64,000 nt of DNA from the NCBI GenBank assembly GCA_021399435.1, contig JAJTUP010000041.1, forward strand, positions 586,080-650,079, written 5' to 3'. The first letter of the stretch is position 1. Every line of letters begins with the position of its first letter. The notes under the pieces were generated by a model. That model worked only from the letters and a program-made list of their open reading frames with translations. It was not told the DNA's origin and searched no databases. This document shows positions 35,479 to 44,559 of this stretch, one piece after another. The translations under genes and the position numbers were made by a program. The DNA is from Diaporthe sp. PMI_573. Taxonomy: Eukaryota; Ascomycota; Sordariomycetes; Diaporthales; Diaporthaceae.

Positions 35479-35681
35479 CCTGCCTTGTATTTTTGTCGAC
35501 CTCAATAGAGAAGGCGGTGTCTTTAGGTTTTCACTTGGCATATTACTGTAGCTCGCACACCGCCTTCCTAATTGCTACACTTGGCAGCCAACGTCCGATT
35601 CCGCAGTCGCTGATTGATTCTCAAAGGCCTAAGACCTGATGACAAAGCTGTATAGCATTCCTTTCCGTCAGTACGTATTGC

Positions 35682-35811
35682 ATTCAAATTCGACCTCGAG
35701 CTGATCCAATACGACGTGGTCAATGCGTTTGTCCATGCTCCGTTTGATCAAGACATCTTCATGAGAATGCCTCGTGGATACGAAAAGGGAACAATCCTGA
35801 ATGCTAATTAA
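35682..35811 (+). pseudogene. Ty1/copia reverse transcriptase fragment captured in the repeat arm
   Basis: The frame reads AFKFDLELIQYDVVNAFVHA, then PFDQDIFMRMPRGYEKG, the canonical copia reverse-transcriptase N-terminal block, stopping at TAA 35811-35813. Only about 40 codons are present. The same piece lies on the minus strand in the right arm (about 42237-42366) and, degraded, at 34340-34440. Confidence 0.85.
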
Positions 35812-35929
35812 AGCAATTTACGGACATGGGGGTGCTTCAGGCATATTTTGCTGTTTAAAACCCGCCAGGGCCATTGTCCCAAGTCGAGCTGCCTCTGTTC
35901 TGGCTGCAGAGTCACCGCCTTCTGGATTT

Positions 35930-36150
35930 GACACCGCCTTCTGGATTTGACACCGCCTTCTGGATTTGACACCGCCTTCTGGATTTGACACCGCCTTCTG
36001 GATTTGACACCGCCTTCTGGATTTGACACCGCCTTCTGGATTTGACACCGCCTTCTGGATTTGACACCGCCTTCAGGATGACACCGCCTTCTGGATTTGA
36101 CACCGCCTTCTGGATGACACCGCCTTCTGGATTTGACACCGCCTTGTAGG
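35930..36150. repeat. 19-bp tandem array, unit TTGACACCGCCTTCTGGAT
   Basis: About twelve units, most exact, two shortened to 14 bases (GGATGACACCGCCTT). The core CACCGCCTTCT is the same motif scattered over 34.5-42.6 kb. Its mirror in the right arm is at 41898-42118. Confidence 0.95.
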
Positions 36151-36204
36151 GCTAGCACGACCGCCAGTACCAGGCGCGGTCGTCTGCTCAATTTAGTAAG
36201 TACC

Positions 36205-36365
36205 GCTTGTGATGCACCCCACGGTGCATCACTGGTGAATTTCCCGTGAATTCACCGTGAATCCATTCGTTCACGGTGAATTCACGGTGTATTCACTGTT
36301 AATTCACCGTGTATTTATATAGTTAGGGAATCCTCCGTGAATTCTCTGTGAATTCAGGAGGGCAT
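36205..36365. repeat. Palindrome-rich array, core GTGAATTCAC / CACGGTGAATTC
   Basis: It begins with the near-perfect palindrome GTGATGCACCCCACGGTGCATCAC-like sequence (36210), then GTGAATTCAC, CGTGAATTC and CACGGTG in both orientations to about 36360. It resembles the subterminal end of a hAT-like DNA transposon. No transposase adjoins it. Confidence 0.6.
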
Positions 36366-36689
36366 CGTTTTACAATATTATTTTCCCATCAGCTTGGGAC
36401 GTTAATTACACATCCCACAACTTGCGCCCGCTCCCGCGCCCGCGCCTGTAACGCCGCCCTCAATACCACAGTGGGACGCGTCTCGGACACTACGGCCATC
36501 ATCAATGCATGTTTCACAGCAGATGGCTATCAATTTTACTACTTAATATTACCTCGTGTCCTCATTCTCAAGTCGGCCAACTCCCCGTGCCTTGCCTTCG
36601 CCATAAATAATTAGTATAGACAGCCTGAACTTTTGTACTCTTGAACAAACCATTGGGCCTGGACCTCTTTTGCCCTTTTCTAAACTAAG

Positions 36690-36920
36690 TCCACCGTCTC
36701 AATCTCACCGCCTTCTATATCGAGACTTAAGTACAAATGTAGAGGCGGTGAGAAGACAACACTACGTGCAAGCATGGAAGAGAGAAGGCGGTGAGTAATT
36801 CGCGCAGCTGCGCCTTTCTTTGTGCCTTGTCACCGCCTTCCGAATTTGACCCCGACTTGGGATAGCACGACCGCCGTCTTGGTGGCCAAGCCATGGAACC
36901 GGGCGCGGTTGTCGCGGCAT
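36690..36920. repeat. GGCGGTG-motif repeat module, degraded copy
   Basis: This contains TCTCACCGCCTTCTATATCG, GTAGAGGCGGTGAGAAG, GAGAAGGCGGTGAGTAATTC, the GCGCAGCTGCGCCTTTCTTT module and an AGCACGACCGCCGTCTTGG / GGGCGCGGTTGTC pair. The order mirrors the module at 34955-35115. Confidence 0.65.
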
Positions 36921-37373
36921 CACCCTTCCTCTCGACAACGATTAAGCCACAACCACGATAGTTGATACCTCCTTCGTTGGTGTTTCTGATTCTTCTGATT
37001 CGTCGCTTATTCATCTAGTTTGTATTTCCCAGGAATAAATGGATACGGGTGCCAAGTGCATGTGGGAGCCCTATAGGTCACTCCGTTCGCGCAACCGACC
37101 GTGTCCGTCGCCGCTTGGTTGTTATGCATGGATCTGAAGATGAAATAACCGCAGGTAGGCGAAGGCCGTATGTATCGTCCTGTAAATCGACGCGACCAGC
37201 AGCGTCCATTTTGATTGGTACCAAGCAACCTTCCCTATACGAACTTTCCGCGTCTAAACGCCTTTCACAGACAGCGGCATACATACCCTCGATCCTAGCT
37301 TCGGGCTCTGGGAGAGCCACCTGAGGTAGCCTAGCTGCAAGGCACTGGCAGAAGTAATATTCCGACATATAAC

Positions 37374-37613
37374 GTGTTGTGTATAAATAGGGGGCCATAC
37401 TGCCCCCCGCGCGGCTTCTCTTTCTCCATCTCCTATTCCCCGAAGTCCATTTCATCCTCAGTATCTTGCGTACACACCTCCAAGGCAACACATACTGCAA
37501 TGAAGAATGACTCAATTAAGGCTGCAGCTCTAGGTATCCGACCGGGTATTTTAGATGCCCATCACGGGCGACAAGTCGTGGATTGTAGGGATCACTACGG
37601 TCACATTCTCTGA
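37374..37613 (+). promoter_or_regulatory. TATA box and CT-rich leader before a short frame
   Basis: TATAAATAG at 37381 is followed by a pyrimidine-rich leader and CACATACTGCA just before ATG 37500, a good fungal promoter layout. The frame from 37500 is only 37 codons (MKNDSIKAAALGIRPG...) and ends at TGA 37611-37613. On the minus strand, frames at 37078-37515 and 37516-37758 have protein-like composition (for example PYNPRLVARDGH) but no family I recognise. Either a decayed gene start or part of a retroelement LTR. Confidence 0.3.
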
Positions 37614-38099
37614 GGTGAAAGTAGGCCTTTCTGGGACCGGTTTCGACTTGTATGTCCAGAGGCTGTAGCAATAAACTAGCAGGCGCACATGTCGGTGCAA
37701 CCTGGAGCACCATCAGCATGGGTGTGCAAGGGGTTATGTTATGGTACGGCCGCAGCACCTGCGCGACCTGCCGGTGACGCCGATTGCAGAGCCGTTGAAC
37801 GGTGGATCTCTTAGTTTGAGGCTAGTCTCAAATTCATTCAGGTGTTGGGACGGAAGTGTATGAATCGAGGCGCTGCTCCGTCCTACTGGCGATGACGCCT
37901 GTAACGCTAGACCAATGGAGGCAAGCTGACAAGGTTGCAGTTCTCTATGGTCGGCTACAAGTGGCGACAAAGTCAACTTCTCACTACGCTCGATTTAGAA
38001 GGTGGTGGCGGCCTTAGACCCTGGCGAATCACTTCTCCACTTGCCAAGCTTCCCTTGGCCAACTAGCAGCCGTGTGGAATAGTCACCATGTCATCATTT

Positions 38100-38525
38100 C
38101 ATGCTCACCGCCTTCCTATAGAAAATTCAGAGGAGCAAGAACGGTTCGAAAGGCGGAGAATAATTCGAAGCGCAGCGGCGCCTTTCTTTGTGCCTGACGT
38201 GCATTGTCACCGCCTTCTGAGATTGACACAGCCTGGCAGCTAGAACGACCGCCTGGTAACGGGCGCGGTTGCATGAAATAGGCTTTGAAAAGCCAAACAA
38301 GCTGCACGGAAAATTGAACGTCCACAATGTACCTGTCTACGCCTACGAGCCTGTACTTAGTGAATGCTTAACCTGCCTGAACCTGCCTGCCTGCTATTGT
38401 GATATGTTTCTCACCGCCTTCCTAATTTGCCAGCCGCTAATCGCAATAAAGAAGGCGGTGGCCCTTGGGTTTATACTTCACACTATTATTGTGGCTCGCA
38501 CACCGCCTTGAACAGCTGAGGCTGG
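38100..38525. repeat. GGCGGTG-motif repeat module, inverted relative to 34.8-35.0 kb
   Basis: In order: CTCACCGCCTTCCTATAG, the GCGCCTTTCTTTGTGCCTG module, TTGTCACCGCCTTCTGAGAT, the GAACGACCGCC...GGGCGCGGTTG pair, AAAATTGAACGTCC, then TCTCACCGCCTTCCTAATTT, AAGAAGGCGGTGGC and GCACACCGCCTTG. This is the reverse of the arrangement at 34780-35010, at moderate identity. Confidence 0.7.
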
Positions 38526-39574
38526 CGGTCGTTCTCAATCAGAGCGATGCCTTGCAGCCTCGGCAACCCGTTTGCAACCGCCGGGAAGTCCCTGGGAGCA
38601 AGGGAGCAAGATGTCAATCGCCGGCTCAATCTATACTTTTCAAGCGTCCTAAAACGGTGCACGACCCGGATTTATTTCCTGGATGAAGCTCATGCCTTTT
38701 TGGGTTGGGCTTCAGGCGGGGGTTATTCGTCACTAATAAGGAGGGGGATACAGATTCTGGCCACAAACTTGGGCGTCCGAAATCACGCCCTTTGTGGTGG
38801 GCCGACCGTGTCCCCTCCGATCTGCCCGCCCACGCCTATCAGAGTACAGTGCAAATTAAGCCAACTTTAAACGCAAGGTCTTTCTAAGCAGAGGTACATA
38901 CTGTACATTTGCTCTACTATACAACAGTTTGAATTTTCATTACAGCACAGGACTTCCTATTGTACACTACTCTACCGTATTAATTCACCAAATTCGTCCA
39001 ACCCCCTGTCAGTGGCAGAAGCCAATTGAACTCTGTATTCAAAGGAAAAGTGGAGAGATCTGGTGGTTCAATGTGGCTCAACGAAAACCCTAAACCATCC
39101 TTAGACTGTCACTAAGCTGTGTTAAGGAAGGGCGATGACAGGGGTTTGGGCGAATTTGGTGAATTAATTAGAGTATTACGTTCAATCTCTGACGGTACTT
39201 CACGCTGTGCTAAGAACTGAGGCCCTTTAAATTTGTCCGAGCAGCCGTCTGAACCAGCTTTGTACTTAAACACCCATTTCAGCGGAGGCGGCGTGTTGAT
39301 AGGCTTTTTCTGGTAACCTCTTGTGGAACTGGATTGTCTTATTGTATGTTCCAAATGAAGGAAAGTCTTGCTACAGTACAGTATATGTACTTATTTCATA
39401 TGTCCTAGGGCATTTTGCCTCAACACGCTGGTATGTACTTCTATATCAACAAGTACAAAATACGAATTATATTTCCCTTCAGCGGTACTTAATGGAAAGC
39501 ACTTCTCTAAATACATCCTAAGCATGAAGACAAACTATATAGTACCGTAGAAAGGACTAAACTGTACTGTACAG
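38526..39574. other. Intergenic DNA upstream of the TTR-Myb gene
   Basis: No supported gene. Several TGTAC/GTACA palindromes occur (38890-38905, 39375-39390, 39560-39575), the last next to the TATA box of the downstream gene. Confidence 0.5.
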
Positions 39575-39584
39575 TATATATAAG
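39575..39584 (+). promoter_or_regulatory. TATA box of the TTR-Myb gene
   Basis: TATATATAAG lies 45 bases before ATG 39629, right after the palindromic ACTGTACTGTACAGT. A pyrimidine-rich CTCTTGTCATCTACTCTTCT leader follows, the usual fungal transcription-start context. Confidence 0.55.
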
Positions 39585-39628
39585 TAAACTCTCTTGTCAT
39601 CTACTCTTCTCTTGCCTTCAGACTTAGC

Positions 39629-40372
39629 ATGGCTCCGCTAATCTGTAGAGTAATTAATGCTCTCGGCCAGGGGATTCCCAATGCTCATGTCACATTAGAC
39701 GGACTAATATCACAAGAATCCGGATTCACGCGGCATGTAACTTTCACTGAACAGAATGGCTTCACCCATTTCTGGACCACGAAATCTCAGACAAGCAGGT
39801 CAGGATGGGCACGAATCCTAGAAGACAACCATAGTATAAATGGTCTGCTCCATTTCCACACCCACTGGGGAGTCATTCCTATCGAGGTCGAATTAGCAGG
39901 CGAGAAGAGTCACTACATCCTGATTCAATTATTCAATGCTTCTGCTTATCAAGTTCAGCACTTTGAGTTCCTCACACCAGTTGCCATGGTCCACAGATAT
40001 GGTCAGTGGTCGGCAGAAGAGGATGAAACGCTGATTGAGCTCAAGCGAATGGGCCTCAATAGTCAACAGATCTACGATTCAAGACGCCTTGATGACCGAT
40101 CAGTGAGTGCTATTACATCAAGAATCAAGGCTCTGAACAGTCGCACTCGCCACAGTCTTCTCCTCTTCGCCAGCAGCCACCATTCCGACAAACTCTACAC
40201 CCAATCAATAAGCGGAGCAAGGACCTCATCTGACGAGAATTCTCGTATCCCGCAGCCTACAGACCTAGTGTATAAGTTTGTTTTCGACAGCCATAATCAA
40301 ATACGAGGAGATCCAGATAATGAACAGATCGCTCAGGCTGGCGCGATTGTGCCCCATAGCCCAATACCATGA
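39629..40372 (+). CDS. Transthyretin/HIU-hydrolase-like domain fused to a Myb/SANT-like domain
   Basis: Single-exon 247-residue protein. Residues 4-113 resemble a transthyretin/5-hydroxyisourate-hydrolase-type beta sandwich. They start PLICRVINALGQGIPNAHV (family: C-HVLD-GxPAxxV), and end HYILIQLFNASAYQVQHFE (family: HYHxPLLLSPxxYxTYRG), but the catalytic His and the YRGS tail are not conserved, so hydrolase activity is unlikely. Residues 122-170 look like a Myb/SANT helix-turn-helix: YGQWSAEEDETLIELKRMG, then LDDRSVSAITSRIKAL. The polar C-terminus has no recognisable domain. TATA box and leader precede it and its frame is clean, so it is probably expressed. It lies in the spacer between two 714-bp inverted arms. 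Most likely a nuclear DNA-binding protein; the role is unknown. The TTR call is weaker than the Myb call. Confidence 0.7.
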   Translation: MAPLICRVINALGQGIPNAHVTLDGLISQESGFTRHVTFTEQNGFTHFWTTKSQTSRSGWARILEDNHSINGLLHFHTHWGVIPIEVELAGEKSHYILIQLFNASAYQVQHFEFLTPVAMVHRYGQWSAEEDETLIELKRMGLNSQQIYDSRRLDDRSVSAITSRIKALNSRTRHSLLLFASSHHSDKLYTQSISGARTSSDENSRIPQPTDLVYKFVFDSHNQIRGDPDNEQIAQAGAIVPHSPIP

Positions 40373-40569
40373 TTTAATATGGGTAAACGAGAATGATACA
40401 GCTGCGGGGACCGAAACAGGCAGAGGATGTTAGTCTAAGTAGTGAGAAATTGACGGGGTGATACTGGATTCCTGGGATTATTTCCATATTCACAGAGCAC
40501 CAATTCGAGATTTAGTAACATGAACCTGTAGTTCGGAACATGATGATTGGTCAGCATTTATATACTTGT
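40373..40569. other. Short gap, no feature seen
   Basis: GC-normal sequence between the TTR-Myb gene and the piggyBac-type fragment. No open frame of interest. Confidence 0.4.
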
Positions 40570-40833
40570 GTGGACCTCATGTCGTTCAACCAGTCCGCTC
40601 AATAAGTTGGCCCACCACTATGCCTCGAGTCTCATGTCACACACGAAGTGGGAGACTCTATCTACGTGGCCGGAAGTAACCTTGCCGTCGACAAAGCTAT
40701 GGTACGGTTTATAGGTCGGCCGGTTGAGAAGACGACGGTACCCAGCAAGCCTACCCCCGTTGGCTATAAAGTGTGGGTATTGACACAGTCAAGATACTTC
40801 CTACGATGGTTGTGGCACGTTCACAGCAAGTAG
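40570..40833 (+). pseudogene. PiggyBac-type (DDE_Tnp_1_7) transposase fragment
   Basis: The frame 40648-40833 reads GDSIYVAGSNLAVDKAMVRF, then IGRPVEKTTVPSKPTPVGYK, then VWVLTQSRYFLRWLWHVHSK. This is the part of fungal piggyBac-like transposases around the first catalytic Asp (family: xxVDExMVRFxGRS...NKPxxxGxKVWV...GYFLRW). The Asp is present (AVDKAM); the usual Glu after it is Lys. Fewer than 90 codons remain of about 500. It ends at TAG 40831. Confidence 0.75.
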
Positions 40834-41483
40834 CCCTCTGATATCAAATTCTCGATCCTCTCCCAATCTTCTCTTGGTTTGAGCACGTACTTATTCGCAT
40901 CTCTTGCTTTGCGCTTCTCTCTCGTGTGCTCCCTTTCAAGCGTATCAGCAATCTTATCCAATTCTTTCTAAAATTTCGTAGGGGATACGTGGTAGTGTCG
41001 TGGCATCAGAGCTGTAGCAGTCGGAATATTGGGGCAGAGGTCGCGGCGACGAATTCCTGCCGGAGGAAATACCGAGCAGTCGCGAGGTAAGCTGGTCGGC
41101 ATCGACCGGGCGGGACTGGTCAGGGCTGCTAGCGTGCTCTGCCCGATCTCTATCCAGTTGTTGTCAGGAGATTGCGACGCCAGATATTGGCAAGAAGAAG
41201 GAGAAGAGCAATCTGGACATATTGGCGTACCGGTATTCTTTCTCCAGACCTTGGGAATACTGCATTGTCAAGAGTTAGAAGCTCCTATAAGCCACAGGCA
41301 TTTAGTTTGCCGCCGAAACTGATCCAGCTCAAAGACCTTCGACAATGAAATTTGAACGGAATTTGTTCGAAAAAAAGGTTGAAGAAGGCTATGCTCGGTA
41401 ATTCGTGGCGAGCCTGTGCGTTGGCCTGGGAGCCCCAACCGGCCTAAATACAACCATATTCAGAGGGGCACACAATCACCTTA
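40834..41483. other. Gene-free stretch
   Basis: CT-rich DNA at 40870-40970 precedes TGGCATCAGAGC at 41001, which resembles a retroelement primer-binding site, but no LTR end (CA) sits in front of it. No gene-like frame up to 41480. Confidence 0.4.
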
Positions 41484-41855
41484 CTAAGCAGCTGCAGCCA
41501 ATGAGATTCCGGGGCCGTATCCTTCCTCTACGCAATCCCTGGCGTCAGTACCCTCGCCGTCCAAGCCCACCCCCCCAAAGTTGACCCTGAAGGCATTGCC
41601 CTCGGTGTAAACGCCGTGCTGACAAAGCCGAACGGCGGGAAGAACATGGCGAAGGCGCGCGACTGGTCGATGTTGGGGATGCGCGTGTTGCGGGACGAGG
41701 AGCTGTACCCGAAGCAGACGGCCTTGGGCAGCGCGCGGGTGCCCTGGTACTCGAAGACAGCTAGTGCCAGGGGCATGATGGTTTGGACGACTGTCGGCGC
41801 GGTTATGCCCATTGCGAGGGTCAGACCTTTGAGGTCGCCTGTCCAGGTGGTTTGG
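41484..41855 (-). pseudogene. Unrecognised coding fragment truncated by the right repeat arm
   Basis: The minus frame running from the arm junction (41855) to a stop at 41528 has natural composition: GLTLAMGITAPTVVQTIMP, ALAVFEYQGTRALPKAVCFG, then NTRIPNIDQSRAFAMFFPPF. GC and codon use are like host genes, unlike the repeats next to it. I do not recognise the family. The N-terminus is cut off exactly where the 714-bp arm begins, so I read it as the tail of a host gene or cargo gene disrupted by that insertion. Confidence 0.4.
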
Positions 41856-42569
41856 ATTGAGCAGACGACCGCGCCTGGTACTGGCGGTCGTGCTAGCCCT
41901 ACAAGGCGGTGTCAAATCCAGAAGGCGGTGTCATCCAGAAGGCGGTGTCAAATCCAGAAGGCGGTGTCATCCTGAAGGCGGTGTCAAATCCAGAAGGCGG
42001 TGTCAAATCCAGAAGGCGGTGTCAAATCCAGAAGGCGGTGTCAAATCCAGAAGGCGGTGTCAAATCCAGAAGGCGGTGTCAAATCCAGAAGGCGGTGTCA
42101 AATTCAGAAGGCGGTGTCAAATCCAGAAGGCGGTGACTCTGCAGCCAGAACAGAGGCAGCTCGACTTGGGACAATGGCCCTGGCGGGTTTTAAACAGCAA
42201 AATATGCCTGAAGCACCCCCATGTCCGTAAATTGCTTTAATTAGCATTCAGGATTGTTCCCTTTTCGTATCCACGAGGCATTCTCATGAAGATGTCTTGA
42301 TCAAACGGAGCATGGACAAACGCATTGACCACGTCGTATTGGATCAGCTCGAGGTCGAATTTGAATGCAATACGTACTGACGGAAAGGAATGCTATACAG
42401 CTTTGTCATCAGGTCTTAGGCCTTTGAGAATCAATCAGCGACTGCGGAATCGGACGTTGGCTGCCAAGTGTAGCAATTAGGAAGGCGGTGTGCGAGCTAC
42501 AGTAATATGCCAAGTGAAAACCTAAAGACACCGCCTTCTCTATTGAGGTCGACAAAAATACAAGGCAGG
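41856..42569 (-). repeat. Right arm of the 714-bp inverted repeat
   Basis: Mirror of 35479-36192, including the 19-bp array (41898-42118) and copia RT fragment (minus strand, about 42237-42366). The one difference I noted is AAATTC for AAATCC in one array unit, a C-to-T change. Its outer end lies six bases before the hAT open frame and its inner end cuts the unknown fragment at 41855. Confidence 0.93.
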
Positions 42570-42574
42570 CTGAA

Positions 42575-43966
42575 ATGGAACAGATTGAATTCAACCCCAA
42601 AACACGTCGAATCCGTTGCCTTGGCCATATCATCAACCTCTCTCTACAGTCATTCCTTCTTGCCAAGTCCAAAGAAGCTACCACTGCAGCTTTGGAGGCC
42701 AGCATTGACAATGATGAGGTAGATCTGGTGGGGAATTTTACCACCAGGCTGATGGAAACCCCCCAAGAAGTACCAGATGAACCCAGCAGAAAGGCCAAAA
42801 GATCCAGACCCACCCCAAGGGCCAGCCAGCAGGGCAGCCAACCGACTGTCATTGATGAAGATTTCACTGGCTGGCAGGGCATTCCTGCTCTCCAGAAGCT
42901 CCATGACCTTGCCGTGTGGCTTCGCAGCTCATCAATCCACAGTGACCTGTGGAATGAAGCTGTAGGACTCAAGCTGGGAATTGACAATGCCACCAGATGG
43001 TCATCCTGGCACAAGGTGATCGGCAATGCCATCCAGAAGCAACCTCAGATCAGCCAGTTCTTGCTCCAGCATGATGCTGAACTGGCAGAAACGGTTCTGA
43101 ACGGTTCTGATTGGGATTTTCTCCGCAAAACCCACAAGTTCCTTGGTCCATTTGCCTCTGCCACTCTGTATGCTGAAGGTGGTCCCTCTTCTGTGTCCCA
43201 AACTCTTTACTTGATGGATGCCCTGCTCAGCCACTACGAGAAGGCAAAGCAATGGTATCAGGAACCAGAACATCTGGATAAGAAGATGCTCCATGCCATT
43301 GAGATGGGCTGGTTTGTCCTGAACAAGTACTACAGCCTGACTGAAGGTGTTCCAGCCTATGCAGCAGCATTGCTGCTTGACCCATCCAAAAGACTGGCAT
43401 ACATCAGGAAAAACTGGCCTCCCAAATGGCATAGAACAGCCATCTCTGATGCCAAAGGCTTATGGGAGACAGAATACAAGGGCATTGAAGTTCCAGAGCA
43501 ACCAGATACCTCTGCAATGCCGCCACCTTCCCAAACGAAAGATGAAGAACTGGAGAGCATCTTTGACTCAATCAATCCGGAGACAAGACCGCAGATCCGC
43601 TTTGCTGATGATCTGGAGGACTATATGATCCAGGATCCTGTCAAAATTGACTGTACTCCTCTCCAATGGTGGTGCAAATCTGAGAACAGGAAGCAGTGTC
43701 CAAGACTCAGTCAGATGGCCATTGACATCCTCTCCATTCCTCCTGAGTCTGCTGAACCAGAGAGGGCTTTCTCTGGTGCTCGGAGGACAGCGTCATGGGA
43801 TCGCCTCAGGATGAAGCCTCAGACACTGGAACAGATTGAATGCATTGGTAACTGGCTTAGGGAAGAGTTGATTGTACCATATGCCAAGGGAGGACAAGGT
43901 CTGGAGTTGGTTGAGCTCCCTGCCATATCTCTGGAGGATGATGATGGTTCCATAGACTCTGAATGA
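42575..43966 (+). pseudogene. hAT transposase, N-terminally truncated, otherwise open (463 codons)
   Basis: From 42575 the frame is open for 463 residues. It starts at the hAT region IRCLGHIINLSLQSFLLAK (family: C-HxLNLxVQ), followed by GIDNATRWSSWHKVI (family DxxTRWxS), and ends with the dimerisation domain CPRLSQMAIDILSIPPESAE, PERAFSGARRTASWDRLR. The BED zinc finger and the first catalytic Asp, which lie upstream in complete 650-800 residue transposases, are missing because the 714-bp arm ends just six bases before. The first ATG is therefore probably accidental. No stops or RIP signature, so truncation is recent. Palindromic subterminal repeats follow at 43975-44145. Confidence 0.88.
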
Positions 43967-44145
43967 CATCCAGAAAGTCTATTTGATTGGTATTGAGGCC
44001 AGAATTTCCTCAGTTGTGTATGACTCATGAGTTACTCATGAGTATAACTCATACTCACTCATCAACCCCCAGATTGATGAGTAACTCATATATGAGTTAC
44101 TCAACTCATGAGTAACTCATATCCACAAGTATGGGTTATAATAGG
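43967..44145. repeat. Subterminal palindrome array of the hAT element, core ATGAGTAACTCAT
   Basis: At least eight copies of GAGTTACTCAT / ATGAGTAACTC in both orientations lie at 44025-44125, immediately after the hAT stop. The position and palindromic form are as expected for transposase-binding ends. No outer terminal repeat or 8-bp duplication found. Confidence 0.8.
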
Positions 44146-44559
44146 CGGCCAGACACACTGTAATCACAATGTAGTTAGGTAACCATTGCAACATGGCACG
44201 GAATGTTCAGATCCTGATCTGCCCTCAAGCAATCTTTGCCCAGCATCTTCCCCTGACCTCTCGACATAAATGTTCTATGATGAGGCCTCTTTAGATGCAC
44301 AACGCAAGGTGCAATGACAGTGTAGAGCACCAAATGTGGCTAGTTTTGTATTCAACCTTTTTATGTCTCAACGATCATAAACCTTTCCATCCCGAGACTA
44401 TTCCACAATGGCCCCAATTTTAGACAATAGCCTAGATGATTAGACTATTCTACCGCAGAATGAGGTGTGATTCTTAATATTTTGCAGAATTATCGGGCAA
44501 TTCGAATATTTCCAGGAATTCTCACGTCCTGCCGAGGCAACGAAGACCACAGTATGCGA
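44146..44559. other. Gap between hAT end and gypsy pol, no gene
   Basis: GC-normal DNA without a gene-like frame. The upstream half of the following retroelement should lie here but does not. Confidence 0.45.

Larger units (their letters stand above)
35479..36192 (+). repeat. Left arm of a 714-bp near-perfect inverted repeat
   Basis: The reverse complement equals 41856-42569. Both arms are 714 bases and I noted only one difference by eye, in the tandem array. The arm holds a GAGAAGGCGGTGTC module, the copia RT fragment at 35682-35811 and a 19-bp tandem array at 35930-36150, and ends at ...GTCTGCTCAAT. The spacer between arms is 5663 bases. No target duplication at the outer edges. Confidence 0.93.

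Noticed and set aside
35930..36150. CRISPR-like look of the 19-bp repeats
   Set aside because: The units are directly abutting without spacers, and the genome is a fungus. It is a minisatellite.
35808..36191. 127-codon frame in the left arm (and its copy at 41857-42240)
   Set aside because: It mostly translates the 19-bp tandem array. The frame arises from the repeat, and no protein family fits.
41001..41012. TGGCATCAGAGC as a retroelement primer-binding site marking a gypsy 5' end
   Set aside because: No LTR end (CA) lies in front of it and no gag follows, so a chance match is as likely.
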